DNA of 36,035 bases from Eubacterium sp. (GTDB lineage: Bacteria > Bacillota > Clostridia > Lachnospirales > Lachnospiraceae): positions 1 through 36,035 of the forward strand of contig JAAWDZ010000050.1 of the NCBI GenBank assembly GCA_022794015.1, given 5' to 3'. The notes beneath the pieces are model-generated. The model was not told the origin of the DNA, made no database searches, and saw only the letters and a program-made list of their open reading frames with translations. The position numbers and the translations under genes are program-made. Shown here piece after piece: positions 22,678-31,560 of the stretch. The first letter of the stretch is position 1. Every line of letters begins with the position of its first letter.

Positions 22678-23967
22678 ATGGATATAAATTTTGCATGGTA
22701 CATATTGGTATATTCCTTTCTGGGATGGCTGGCGGAAGCAGGCTGCTGTGCCGTTTTGAGAAAGCAGTTTTATAACCGGGGATTTTTGACAGCTCCGCTG
22801 ATTTTCTCCTACGGAAATTCATTTGGTGTGCTGATTCTGGTACTGCCGCAGCTGGGCAGGAATTATATACAGCAGTTTTTGGTTATACTGGCAGTTACAT
22901 CTGTTGTGTTTGGCGTAGCTGACGAGTTTTCAAAACAGGTCAGTAAATATGCGAGGTGGGAAAGTGGATACGAAGGAGTGCTTTCCGGAAACAAAAAAGG
23001 CGTATTGGCAGGGGTTTTGACGGCTGTCGTTTACCAGATCATATATTTGGTTGTGCACCCGCTTCTGATAGGAATTACTCTGCTGATTCCGCAGACAATA
23101 AAAACAGCTGTTGTAATTGCAGTATTTATTGTCATTGCAGTGGATTTTATTACGGTTGCCTATGCAGTGCGAACCGGAAGGACCGAGCAATATGAAAAGC
23201 GCCGGACAGACAGTATCTGGCGAAAGGCCAGCCAGTGGCTTACCAATTTTATCTGGAGCAGGCTGCAAAGGGCTTATCCGGGGTTTCGGGAAATGAGCAG
23301 CACAGAACAGGATAAATGCAGATTTGCGCAGGGATTTTGCATGGATAAGCTGATTTGGATATTTTTGAGCACAGCATTTCTGGGAGATCTGATTGAAACT
23401 GTTTACTGCGGTCTGATCGATGGAAAATGGATGAGCCGTTCCAGTGTGTTGTATGGTCCGTTTAGTTTTGTTTGGGGTATCGGAGCCGTGCTTTTAACCA
23501 TAGTGCTGCACCGCCTGGCAAGAAAAAATGACCGGTATGTATTTGTGGCCGGGTTTGTGATTGGAGGCGTTTATGAATACAGCTGCAGTGTTCTTACCGA
23601 GGTATTTTTCGGTACGGTATTCTGGGATTACAGTAAAATGCCCTTAAATATCGGAGGGCGCACCAACGTCATGTTCTGTTTTTTCTGGGGAACACTTGCC
23701 GTCATATGGGTAAAAGAAATTTACCCGCGCTTGTCGCGTCTGATCGAATCCTTTCCGCACCTTTTCGGGAAAATACTGACCTGGATGATATTGCTGTTTA
23801 TGGTGTGTAATGCGGCTTTAACCACGGCGGCTATGATAAGATACGGAACAAGGGATACACAGCGTAAGCCCGCGAATCAGTTTGAAGAATTTTTGGATCG
23901 TCATTATACGGATGCTTATATGCAGGATCGGTGGAGAAATATGAAGGCGGCGGATTTTAACCGGTAA
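22678..23967 (+). CDS. two-domain CmpB-family (PF06541) membrane protein
   Basis: This 429-residue integral membrane protein is annotated in this family as putative ABC-transporter type IV permease, although no ATPase is seen here. The family signature occurs twice: residues 12-50 (YSFLGWLAEAGCCAVLRKQF, then FLTAPLIFSYGNSFG) and about 231-270 (FLGDLIETVYCGLIDGKWMS, then SVLYGPFSFVWGIG), showing an internal duplication. About nine hydrophobic segments are present, with a charged loop at 165-215. It follows the hem fusion by 33 bases, so it may be co-transcribed, but no functional link to tetrapyrroles is evident. A 3'-end-like fragment recurs at 31561-31611. Confidence 0.82.
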   Translation: MDINFAWYILVYSFLGWLAEAGCCAVLRKQFYNRGFLTAPLIFSYGNSFGVLILVLPQLGRNYIQQFLVILAVTSVVFGVADEFSKQVSKYARWESGYEGVLSGNKKGVLAGVLTAVVYQIIYLVVHPLLIGITLLIPQTIKTAVVIAVFIVIAVDFITVAYAVRTGRTEQYEKRRTDSIWRKASQWLTNFIWSRLQRAYPGFREMSSTEQDKCRFAQGFCMDKLIWIFLSTAFLGDLIETVYCGLIDGKWMSRSSVLYGPFSFVWGIGAVLLTIVLHRLARKNDRYVFVAGFVIGGVYEYSCSVLTEVFFGTVFWDYSKMPLNIGGRTNVMFCFFWGTLAVIWVKEIYPRLSRLIESFPHLFGKILTWMILLFMVCNAALTTAAMIRYGTRDTQRKPANQFEEFLDRHYTDAYMQDRWRNMKAADFNR

Positions 23968-23989
23968 AACCCGAACGTAAAGTTACACT
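23968..23989 (+). repeat. 22-base dispersed motif, copy 2
   Basis: AACCCGAACGTAAAGTTACACT begins with the first base after the stop codon of the CmpB-like gene and lies before the uppP promoter. It agrees with the copies at 18922 and 31592 at 19 of 22 positions each. Confidence 0.55.
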
Positions 23990-24009
23990 GTCAATATCTC
24001 TAAATTTCA

Positions 24010-24038
24010 TTGATTTTGGAGGGAGTTTTGGATACAAT
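24010..24038 (+). promoter_or_regulatory. predicted uppP promoter with crossing inverted repeats
   Basis: TTGATT, a 17-base spacer and TACAAT. Three inverted repeats surround it: AACCCGA (23968) with TCGGGTT (24064), TACACT (23984) with AGTGTA (24039), and AATTTCAT (24003) with ATGAAATT (24046). The last two cross rather than nest, so they could be alternative structures or operator arms. Confidence 0.55.
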
Positions 24039-24123
24039 AGTGTAAATGAAATTCTCTGGTTGATCGGGTTATAAAATACCGGAAAATGCGATAGGATAAA
24101 CTATAAAAAGTATGGAGGTCAAT

Positions 24124-24951
24124 ATGTTAGAATTGTTAAAGGCAGTGTTTTTTGGAATCGTGGAGGGCATTACGGAGTGGCTTCCCATCAGCAGTACCGG
24201 GCATCTGATTTTGCTGAACGAATTTATCCGGCTGGACGTATCGGAGGAGTTTTTCAGCATGTTTGAGGTTGTGATTCAGCTCGGCGCTATTTTTGCTGTC
24301 GTGGCGCTGTTCTGGAAGGAGATCTGGCCGTTTTCTGCAAAGGAGAAATATTTTGTACGGCAGGATACGTTTGTCATGTGGTTTAAAATTGTGGTGGCGT
24401 GTATCCCGGCAGCTGTGGTGGAGCTGGCATTTGGGGACGTGATTGAAGAGATGTTTTACAATTATCTGGTGATTGCGGTCGCTCTGATTGTGTTTGGCGT
24501 GGCGTTTATCTGGATTGAGAACCGGAATAAGATAAGGCGGCCGAAAATGGAGGCGATTGCGGACATTACCTGGATGACGGCGTTTTGGATCGGGATGTTC
24601 CAGGTGATTGCGGCGGTGTTTCCTGGAACAAGCCGTTCGGGCGCTACGATTTTAGGCGGTATTTTGCTTGGGGTTTCGAGGGGAATTGCGGCGGAATTTA
24701 CTTTTTTTCTGGCAATTCCGGTTATGTTTGGCGCCAGCTTGATGAAGCTTATGAAATTCGGGCTGTCGTTTACTTCGTCGGAGCTTGTGATCCTGCTTAT
24801 TGGGATGGCGACAGCCTTTTTTGTGTCGTTAGCCGTGATTCGGTTTTTGATGGGGTATATTAAAAAGCACGATTTTAAGGTGTTCGGCTGGTACCGGATT
24901 GTGCTTGGGGCACTGGTGATTGTTTATTTTACATGGATAGCAGGGGTTTAA
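24124..24951 (+). CDS. uppP: undecaprenyl-diphosphatase UppP/BacA
   Basis: This 275-residue polytopic membrane phosphatase recycles undecaprenyl pyrophosphate to the lipid carrier used in cell wall synthesis, and often gives bacitracin tolerance. Both catalytic motifs are present: GIVEGITEWLPISSTGHL near residues 11-28, and FPGTSRSGATILGGILLG near 165-185. The ATG at 24124 is chosen because GGAGG lies directly before it; the longer frame to 24112 includes that ribosome site as coding. The glycogen gene follows after 15 bases. Confidence 0.96.
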   Translation: MLELLKAVFFGIVEGITEWLPISSTGHLILLNEFIRLDVSEEFFSMFEVVIQLGAIFAVVALFWKEIWPFSAKEKYFVRQDTFVMWFKIVVACIPAAVVELAFGDVIEEMFYNYLVIAVALIVFGVAFIWIENRNKIRRPKMEAIADITWMTAFWIGMFQVIAAVFPGTSRSGATILGGILLGVSRGIAAEFTFFLAIPVMFGASLMKLMKFGLSFTSSELVILLIGMATAFFVSLAVIRFLMGYIKKHDFKVFGWYRIVLGALVIVYFTWIAGV

Positions 24952-24966
24952 AGAGAGGAGATACAT

Positions 24967-27057
24967 ATGAAGACTATTTTACCAGAATCTAGGTATCATT
25001 TGATACCGCTTGACGAAATCGGCGGCTATAAGGTAAGGCCGGGGATTTTTGAAATCAATGGGGCGACGGCGATCCCTGGCGGGGTGAATTTTACGATTCA
25101 CTCCAATCAGGCGACCTGCTGCGAGCTGCTTTTGTACCACAGGACGGAGCATGAGCCGTATGCGGTGATTCCGTTCCCGGAAAATTACCGGGTCGGAAAT
25201 GTGTATTCGATGATTGTGTTCGGACTTCAAATCGAGGAGTTTGAGTATGCGTATCGTGTAGACGGGCCGCTCGATCCGAAGAACGGACTGATTTTTAACC
25301 GGGAAAACGTGCTCCTGGATCCGTATGCGAAGGCGGTGACCGGGCAGAGCGTCTGGGGACGGCGCATAGCGTCCGCAAAGAACCCGTACCATGCGAGGGT
25401 GGTCAGGGATGACTTTGACTGGGAGGACGCGAAGCCGCTTTTAACGCCTTTGGAGGATACGGTAATTTATGAAATGCATGTGCGGGGATTCACAAAGGAT
25501 GCGTCTTCGGGCGTGCGCAGCCCCGGAACATTTGAGGGCATTATTGAGAAAATCCCGTACCTTTTAGAGCTTGGCGTAACGGCGGTGGAGCTGATGCCGA
25601 TTTTTGAATTTGACGAAATGAAGGATTTCAGGGAGCATGACGGAAAGCATCTTCTGGACTACTGGGGATATAATACGGTCAGCTTTTTTGCGCCGAATAC
25701 CAGTTATGCGTCAAAGGTGGAGTACAACCAGGAAGGCAATGAGCTGAAGCACCTGATTAAAAAGCTGCATGAGAACGGGCTGGAAATTTATCTGGACGTG
25801 GTGTTTAACCATACGGCGGAGGGCAATGAAAACGGGCCTGTGATTTCGTTTAAGGGGCTTGACAACCAGATTTATTATATTTTGACGCCGGACGGCTATT
25901 ATTACAATTTCAGCGGCTGCGGCAATACGTTAAACTGCAACCATCCGATTGTGCAGCAGATGATTTTAGAGTGCCTGCGTTACTGGGTCATTACATACCG
26001 GATTGATGGATTCCGGTTCGACCTTGCAAGTATTTTGGGACGCAATGAGGACGGGTCGCCAATGAGCAAGCCGCCGCTTTTACAGTCGCTGGCGTTTGAC
26101 CCGATTTTGGGGAATGTGAAGCTGATTGCAGAGGCCTGGGACGCCGGAGGGCTTTATCAGGTGGGTGATTTCCCGTCCTGGAATCGCTGGGTGGAGTGGA
26201 ACGGGAGGTACCGCGATGATTTACGCTCGTTTTTAAAAGGAGACAATGGTAAGGCTGGGCTGGCAGTGACACGGATTTTTGGCTCGGAAGATTTGTATGA
26301 GGACCGGGTAGGATGTAAAGCGTCCGTGAATTTTATTACCTGTCATGACGGATTTACGCTTTACGATTTGTATGCGTATAATGAGAAGCATAATGAGGCG
26401 AACGGCTGGGACAATACGGACGGGTCGAATGACAATGTGAGCTGGAACTGCGGCGCGGAAGGGGAAACAGACAATCCGGATATTAACCGGCTGCGTATGC
26501 GCATGGTTAAAAATGCGGCGGCCGTGCTGTTTTTAAGCCGTGGGATTCCGATGTTTTTGGCAGGAGATGAATTTGGCAATACACAGTTTGGGAATAATAA
26601 TCCGTACTGCCAGGACAATATTATTTCCTGGCTGGACTGGGGGTTTTTAAAGAAGAATAAGGGGCTGTTTGAGTTTTTCAAATATATGATTGCGTTCCGC
26701 AGGCAGCACGATCCGGTGCGTATGCATACGGCTGCGTGCAGTTTTGGGTTCCCGGAGTTAAGCGCGCACGACGTGGCCGCCTGGGAGACGAATTTTTCGG
26801 CAGACGCTCATTATGTCGGGATTATGTATGCCGGACGTACAAAGGGAGAGGACGACTGCGTATATCTGGCAATCAATACGTACTGGGAAGCGCTTCAGAT
26901 TCATCTGCCCAAGCTGCCGTTAGGCGCCTGCTGGTATCAGGCAGTGGATACGTTTGAAGAAGATAGTGTTTTCCGCAGGGCGATAAAGCCGGAGGAGGAG
27001 ATTTGTATCCGGGAGCGGTCAGTGATGGTGTTTGAAGTGGGGAAGGTTTATGAATAA
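24967..27057 (+). CDS. glgX: glycogen debranching enzyme (GH13, isoamylase/GlgX type)
   Basis: This 696-residue alpha-1,6-glucan hydrolase has an N-terminal CBM48-like domain (about 20-130) and a GH13 catalytic barrel with the four conserved regions: DVVFNHT, GFRFDLAS (nucleophile D352), LIAEAWDAGG (acid/base E389) and TCHDGFTLYDL (D461). The C-terminal beta domain ends at VMVFEVGKVYE. No signal peptide, so it acts in the cytoplasm on glycogen or imported glucans. It shares the transcript with uppP by position only. The stop overlaps the start of the next gene. Confidence 0.93.
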   Translation: MKTILPESRYHLIPLDEIGGYKVRPGIFEINGATAIPGGVNFTIHSNQATCCELLLYHRTEHEPYAVIPFPENYRVGNVYSMIVFGLQIEEFEYAYRVDGPLDPKNGLIFNRENVLLDPYAKAVTGQSVWGRRIASAKNPYHARVVRDDFDWEDAKPLLTPLEDTVIYEMHVRGFTKDASSGVRSPGTFEGIIEKIPYLLELGVTAVELMPIFEFDEMKDFREHDGKHLLDYWGYNTVSFFAPNTSYASKVEYNQEGNELKHLIKKLHENGLEIYLDVVFNHTAEGNENGPVISFKGLDNQIYYILTPDGYYYNFSGCGNTLNCNHPIVQQMILECLRYWVITYRIDGFRFDLASILGRNEDGSPMSKPPLLQSLAFDPILGNVKLIAEAWDAGGLYQVGDFPSWNRWVEWNGRYRDDLRSFLKGDNGKAGLAVTRIFGSEDLYEDRVGCKASVNFITCHDGFTLYDLYAYNEKHNEANGWDNTDGSNDNVSWNCGAEGETDNPDINRLRMRMVKNAAAVLFLSRGIPMFLAGDEFGNTQFGNNNPYCQDNIISWLDWGFLKKNKGLFEFFKYMIAFRRQHDPVRMHTAACSFGFPELSAHDVAAWETNFSADAHYVGIMYAGRTKGEDDCVYLAINTYWEALQIHLPKLPLGACWYQAVDTFEEDSVFRRAIKPEEEICIRERSVMVFEVGKVYE

Positions 27058-27544
27058 GGAACGTCAGGTGCATGAATTTGGGCCCTGTTATGACCCAGAA
27101 TCAAATATTTTGATTCTGGGGAGCTTCCCGTCGGTGAAGTCAAGAGAGGAAGGGTTTTATTACGGACATCCGATGAACCGGTTCTGGAGGCTTCTGGCGC
27201 TCTTATATGGGGAGGAAACGCCGGATGGGATTCCACAGAAGAAAGCATTTTTGAAACGTTATCAGATTGCACTCTGGGATGTGATCGAAAGCTGTGAGAT
27301 TGCAGGATCGAGCGACAGCAGCATTGGGGATGTTGTGGTAAATGACGTTGGAAAGATTTTAAAGGAGGCCGGGATAAAGGCTGTCTATGCGAATGGAAAG
27401 AAGGCGGAGAGCTTATACCGGAAGTATCTGGAGCCTGCGACAGGGATAAAAGCAGTGGGGCTTCCATCTACAAGCCCCGCAAATGCAGCATTTTCTTTGG
27501 AGCGGCTTAAGGAGGCGTGGAGAAGGATTTTGAACTGTTCTTAA
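27050..27544 (+). CDS. DNA-deoxyinosine / mismatch uracil-DNA glycosylase family protein
   Basis: This 164-residue Mug/UDG-superfamily DNA repair protein has the first active-site motif in ILGSFPSVKSREEGFYYGHP followed by MNRFW, and the second in GLPSTSPANA. This pattern matches DNA-deoxyinosine (hypoxanthine) glycosylases of the superfamily. I chose ATG 27050, with GGGGAAGG before it and an overlap with the glgX stop; a TTG 18 bases upstream is the alternative. No functional link to glycogen; the operon position is probably incidental. Confidence 0.88.
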   Translation: MNKERQVHEFGPCYDPESNILILGSFPSVKSREEGFYYGHPMNRFWRLLALLYGEETPDGIPQKKAFLKRYQIALWDVIESCEIAGSSDSSIGDVVVNDVGKILKEAGIKAVYANGKKAESLYRKYLEPATGIKAVGLPSTSPANAAFSLERLKEAWRRILNCS

Positions 27545-27609
27545 GGAAAGTGTGCATAAAGCATCCTCCACCCCATTTGTCCCACGAACTACAGGAAGGA
27601 GAATTTCAA

Positions 27610-28113
27610 ATGTACGACGAACTGACGCAGAAGGACATACAAAAAATGGAAGAAGAGATTGAGTACCGTAAGCTGGTGGTGCGCAAGCAGGCAATAGAGG
27701 CCGTAAAGGAAGCAAGGGCTCATGGTGATTTGAGTGAAAATTTCGAATACCATGCGGCGAAAAAGGATAAAAACCAGAATGAAAGCCGTATTCGCTATTT
27801 GGAGAGAATGATTAAGACAGCCAAAGTAGTATCGGATGAATCCAAAGAAGACGAGGTGGGTTTAAACAATACGGTAGAGGTTTATTTTGAAGACGATGAC
27901 GAAACAGAAGAATTTACCATAGTGACTACCGTGCGCGGAAACTCTTTAGAAGGTCTGATCAGTACGGAATCGCCGATTGGAAAGGCTGTATTTGGGCATA
28001 AGGTGGGAGATCGTGTCAGGGTGCAGGTCAATGGGGATTACAGTTACTTTGTAATTATAAAATCTATTGGAAAACAGGTAGATGATGAAGCGATCCGAAT
28101 TCGGAAATTCTAA
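27610..28113 (+). CDS. greA: transcription elongation factor GreA/GreB family
   Basis: This 167-residue factor stimulates cleavage of the 3' RNA end in stalled RNA polymerase. The N-terminal coiled coil (residues about 8-78) carries the acidic tip EARAHGDLSENFEYHAAKK with D40 and E43, and the C-terminal FKBP-like domain includes STESPIGKAVFGHKVGD. I chose ATG 27610 after AGGAAGGAG; the open frame to 27517 is not family sequence and overlaps the glycosylase gene. The sortase gene starts inside its last codons. Confidence 0.95.
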   Translation: MYDELTQKDIQKMEEEIEYRKLVVRKQAIEAVKEARAHGDLSENFEYHAAKKDKNQNESRIRYLERMIKTAKVVSDESKEDEVGLNNTVEVYFEDDDETEEFTIVTTVRGNSLEGLISTESPIGKAVFGHKVGDRVRVQVNGDYSYFVIIKSIGKQVDDEAIRIRKF

Positions 28114-28906
28114 ACGGGGCAGATTTAAAACTTTCGTGGGTCTGCTGCTTGTGATAGTTGCTGTATGGAGATTGTTTTGTATTGGCATGGATTACAGAGA
28201 AGGGGAAGAAACTTACCGTAAATTGGAGCAGGCTGTCAGTATTCATTCAGAAATCCGTAAAGAATCTGTGCAGGCGGAAGATACCGCCGATACGCAGGAA
28301 ACGCAAGACAGAGGGCAGGCTGAGAAAGCTGCATTTGATTTTTCCAGTATAGAAATTGATTTTTCTTATCTACAAAGCTTAAATGAGGATATTATCGGCT
28401 GGCTGCTGTTTGATTACAACGGCATTAGCTATCCCGTTTTACAGGGAGAGGATAACCGGGAGTATTTGTATACGATGGCGGACAAGACAGAGAATCATGC
28501 GGGCAGTATTTTTATGGACTCTTTGTGCGGGCCGGATTTCGAGGATATGCATACGATTTTGTACGGACATAACCGAAAGGATCTGACGATGTTTGGCAAG
28601 CTGAAAAAATACGGCGCGCAGGCGGGGTATTACGAAAAGAATCGCTATTTTACGATATATACGCCGAAAAATATTTTTCGTTATGAAATTTTTGCCTGGT
28701 ACGAGGCGGCGGAAGACGACAAGGTGTACCAGGTGGGATTTTCGGCGGATGCAGCATTTGAGGACTTTACGACACAGATGAAAAAAAGGAGCTTTCAGAA
28801 TACACAGGCAGATGTAGGAAGAAAAGATAAGATTGTTACGCTGTCTACCTGTTCTGCCATGGGCAGGCGGTTTGTCGTTCACGGAAAACGGATTGGAGGA
28901 GAGTAA
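28082..28906 (+). CDS. srtB: class B sortase
   Basis: This 274-residue membrane-anchored transpeptidase has an N-terminal signal-anchor helix (about 17-36, TFVGLLLVIVAVWRLFCIG), a charged linker, and the sortase barrel. The catalytic triad is visible: H163 in LYGHNRKDLTMF, C257 in TLSTCS and R262 or R263 in GRRFVVHGKR. It should attach proteins to the cell wall. No LPXTG-like substrate is evident in the window. It overlaps greA by 32 bases and lacks a strong ribosome site, implying coupling; tandem ATGs at 28082 and 28085 make the exact start uncertain. Confidence 0.93.
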   Translation: MMKRSEFGNSKRGRFKTFVGLLLVIVAVWRLFCIGMDYREGEETYRKLEQAVSIHSEIRKESVQAEDTADTQETQDRGQAEKAAFDFSSIEIDFSYLQSLNEDIIGWLLFDYNGISYPVLQGEDNREYLYTMADKTENHAGSIFMDSLCGPDFEDMHTILYGHNRKDLTMFGKLKKYGAQAGYYEKNRYFTIYTPKNIFRYEIFAWYEAAEDDKVYQVGFSADAAFEDFTTQMKKRSFQNTQADVGRKDKIVTLSTCSAMGRRFVVHGKRIGGE

Positions 28907-28907
28907 G

Positions 28908-29357
28908 ATGAAACCAGAAGAATTAAAGCAGACATTGATAAGGATGCAAAAGGAGACGCAGGAGGGAAAGCTGAAATGGAAGATGGAAGTTCAGACAACC
29001 GAAGGAAATGAGGAGAAATATACGGTAACGGAAGAAGGGCAGGAGTGGACGGTAGACGAATGTTATGTGGCTTATACCTGCCATTACAGAGAAAAAGATT
29101 TTTGTCTGATTTCGTATGAGATGATAAAAACGACAGAAGAGCAGGTACGCACAATTAATTATATTTTTCTGCCGCCGCTTGGGGTAAGGCTGTTTTCACT
29201 GCATACGCTGCTGGAGCACAGCGTGAAGGCAGATGCTGTTTTGCTGTCGCAGGTACATGCGCTCTTTGTACTTCTGATGGATCTTGCGAAAAAGGGGAAC
29301 GGGCAGGTGGTATTGTCTCTTTCCCAGGCAGATGTGAATATTGAGGATGATGTGTAA
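28908..29357 (+). CDS. hypothetical protein, 149 residues
   Basis: I do not recognise this family. The protein starts MKPEELKQTLIRMQKETQEG and has no signal peptide or clear membrane helix; a moderately hydrophobic region lies at about 85-125 (IFLPPLGVRLFSLHTLLEHS, LLSQVHALFVLLMDL). The ATG at 28908 is one base after the sortase stop and follows GGAGGAGAGTAAG; the longer frame from 28833 is inside the sortase. It is probably co-expressed with srtB. The CysN-like gene follows after 73 bases. Confidence 0.75.
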   Translation: MKPEELKQTLIRMQKETQEGKLKWKMEVQTTEGNEEKYTVTEEGQEWTVDECYVAYTCHYREKDFCLISYEMIKTTEEQVRTINYIFLPPLGVRLFSLHTLLEHSVKADAVLLSQVHALFVLLMDLAKKGNGQVVLSLSQADVNIEDDV

Positions 29358-29430
29358 ACGAAAGGGACAACAGTTGGATGCGGGTCGCTGGGGAGATTCC
29401 GGGAGTACAAAAGGATAAGAGGAGGTATAT

Positions 29431-31314
29431 ATGGCGGAGCAGCAAAGTTTTGTGAATGAAATGGAACGGGAAGCGGTTTATCGAATTCGGGAATTGTGTT
29501 CGCAGGGGAAGGAGTCTGCTCTTTGTGCTGCGGATGAGAAGGAAGCGGCTCTGATTGGGGAGTTGTCAAAAGCGGCGCTTTACCCGGAAAAACCATTTTT
29601 TCCTTCTGTGAGAGAAAAACCGGAGGACGATTTTGGGGAAATGGAGTTTTTTCGTCTGGCAGGACAGTTTATGGGGAAGAAAACAGTTCAGAAATTTATT
29701 ACCTGTGGAGGGGTAGACGACGGGAAATCCACATTGATCGGGAGGATTCTCTATGATGTGAAGAGCCGAAAAGAGCAGGAGGAGATCAGAGCCAATCCGG
29801 TATTTTTGCGAAAGGACGGCAGTGTGGACTATGCTCTTTTGGCAGGGACGACAGAGGAAGAAGCCAGACAGGGGATTACCGTGCAGGTTTCTTACAGTGC
29901 TTTCGAGCGTGGAGGCAGCAGTTTTTTGATGGCGGATGTGCCGGGGCATGAGGAATATACGCACAATATGGCGTATGCGGCGGCAAAGGCGAATACGGCG
30001 GTGATTATGGTTGCGGCAAACAAAGGGATTGTGCCGCAGACAAGGAGGCATACCCGGATTTGTTATTTTATGGGAATCCGCAGTATGATATTTGCGGTCA
30101 ACAAAATGGATATGATGTCTTATCAGGAATCGGTATTCCGGCAGATTTCAGAAGAGATTGTACAGATGATGGAAGGCTATGCGGGCTGTGAGTGCAGAAT
30201 TGTACCGGCAGCTGCCAAAAGCGGAAAAAATATTATTGAACCTGCAAAAGAAATGTCCTGGTACAATGGAGGCACTCTTTTAGATGTACTGCAGCAGGCG
30301 GACTGTAAAACGCCTGTAAAAAAAGAGTATTTTTGCATGCCGGTGCAGAGGATCTGCAAATCCAGCCAAATGAAGGGAGCCGTTGTCGAAAAACGTGCCG
30401 TGCAGGGAGAGGTACTTTGCGGCAGTTTAACATGCGGAGATGAGATTTTTGTATATCCTACTGCAAAACGGGCCAAAATATCCACTCTGTACCGTCTGGC
30501 TCAGAAAACAGATACAGTCTGCGCCGGAGATCCGGTCAGCATAGAATTAGACCGTGAGCTGGATACTGCGCGGGGTTATATTCTGGCAGATCGGGATGTG
30601 TTAAATCTCACAGACCGCGTGGAAGCAGATCTGCTTTGGACATTGGACAATCGGCTGACACAGGGAAAACGTTATCAGATTCAGATTGGCACAGCTATGC
30701 AGACTGCCGTCGTCACTAAAATCTGTTATCTGGTGGATGTGAATACAGGAGATCACAGATATGCCGAATATATTACCAAAAACGAACTGGCACGCTGTGA
30801 ACTTTGTTTTTCAAGACAAGCTGCCGTGACCTGCGAAAAAGAAAATCGCACGTTGGGAACGTTACGTCTTTACGATCGAAAAACCGGTGCATTGGCTGCT
30901 TACGGCAATATTATACATACAATTTCAGAAGAAGTCTTAAAACGAGACAGCAGAGAAATCACGGCCCCGGAACGCGAATCCTGCCTTGGGCAGAAAGCAG
31001 GTTTGATTTTGTTTGATGTAAAAAACAGCTGCCGGGAGGTTATGAACTACATAGAACGTTATTTACTGCGCATGGGTTTTCATACGATTCAGGCAGCTTT
31101 TGACCAGATCGACAGAAAAGAATTGGGGCATATCCGCAGTCTGCTGGATGCAGGATTAATTGTGCTGCTTGCGCTGCAGGCTTCGGAAAAGAAAAAAGTA
31201 AAAGAACTGTTGGAAGAAAGGGAAAGGATTTTTGACGGTATGAGGTGCACAATGGACGAAGAGATGGGATATACTTTAAAGTGCGTTAAGGAGTGGGCGT
31301 CTGAATTGATCTGA
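29431..31314 (+). CDS. CysN-like translational-GTPase-family protein with degenerate APS-kinase-like tail
   Basis: This 627-residue protein resembles the sulfate adenylyltransferase large subunit. GTPase motifs are CGGVDDGKSTLIGRILYD (G1, 92-109), ARQGITVQVSY (G2), ADVPGHEEYTHNM (G3) and NKMD (G4); two beta-barrel domains follow. The last 110 residues align in pattern with APS kinase, but the P-loop GLSGSGKST position reads GLILFDVKNSCRE, so kinase activity is not expected. The first 75 residues are not family sequence. The catalytic partner CysD is absent from the window. RBS: AGAGGAGGTATAT. It may be a divergent sulfate-activating subunit or repurposed. Confidence 0.78.
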   Translation: MAEQQSFVNEMEREAVYRIRELCSQGKESALCAADEKEAALIGELSKAALYPEKPFFPSVREKPEDDFGEMEFFRLAGQFMGKKTVQKFITCGGVDDGKSTLIGRILYDVKSRKEQEEIRANPVFLRKDGSVDYALLAGTTEEEARQGITVQVSYSAFERGGSSFLMADVPGHEEYTHNMAYAAAKANTAVIMVAANKGIVPQTRRHTRICYFMGIRSMIFAVNKMDMMSYQESVFRQISEEIVQMMEGYAGCECRIVPAAAKSGKNIIEPAKEMSWYNGGTLLDVLQQADCKTPVKKEYFCMPVQRICKSSQMKGAVVEKRAVQGEVLCGSLTCGDEIFVYPTAKRAKISTLYRLAQKTDTVCAGDPVSIELDRELDTARGYILADRDVLNLTDRVEADLLWTLDNRLTQGKRYQIQIGTAMQTAVVTKICYLVDVNTGDHRYAEYITKNELARCELCFSRQAAVTCEKENRTLGTLRLYDRKTGALAAYGNIIHTISEEVLKRDSREITAPERESCLGQKAGLILFDVKNSCREVMNYIERYLLRMGFHTIQAAFDQIDRKELGHIRSLLDAGLIVLLALQASEKKKVKELLEERERIFDGMRCTMDEEMGYTLKCVKEWASELI

Positions 31315-31363
31315 GAGTTTATAAAAAAGACGTTTGACTCGCCCTGCCCTGTCTCACAAAAAA

Positions 31364-31387
31364 GAATGCAGCCTGCTGGCTGCATTC
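31364..31387 (-). terminator. terminator-like hairpin oriented on the minus strand
   Basis: GAATGCAGCC (31364-31373) and GGCTGCATTC (31378-31387) form a perfect 10-base stem with a TGCT loop. Six A precede it, so the T tract is on the minus strand (31363-31358). On the plus strand it has no T tract. It may still stop or stabilise the 3' end of the CysN-like transcript. No minus-strand gene is visible to its right. Confidence 0.6.
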
Positions 31388-31402
31388 CTAAGGGGAGAGT
31401 TT

Positions 31403-31501
31403 ATGAAAAAGTTTTATTTGCTATCAAATGAAGTAATGAGTGGGGGAACTTCATTTGATGGATTTAGTATATCCATAAAATGTGTTCATTTGGTGTCCTG
31501 A
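31403..31501 (+). other. possible 32-residue ORF containing a 12-base inverted repeat
   Basis: AGGGGAGAGTTT precedes an ATG that opens a 32-residue frame (MKKFYLLSNEVMSGGTSFDG and on). Inside it, ATCAAATGAAGT (31423-31434) and ACTTCATTTGAT (31448-31459) form a perfect 12-base inverted repeat with a 13-base loop. The hairpin may be the real feature, for example a regulatory site, and the frame chance. Not recognised. Confidence 0.3.
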
Positions 31502-31560
31502 AAATGAAAGGTTTATGAAGAAATTCTAAATATAAATGAAACGGAAGTTTAAGAAAAAAG

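Noticed and set aside
31364-31387. Simple rho-independent terminator for the CysN-like gene
   Set aside because: The stem is perfect but the T tract is only on the minus strand; kept as a minus-strand terminator-like hairpin instead.
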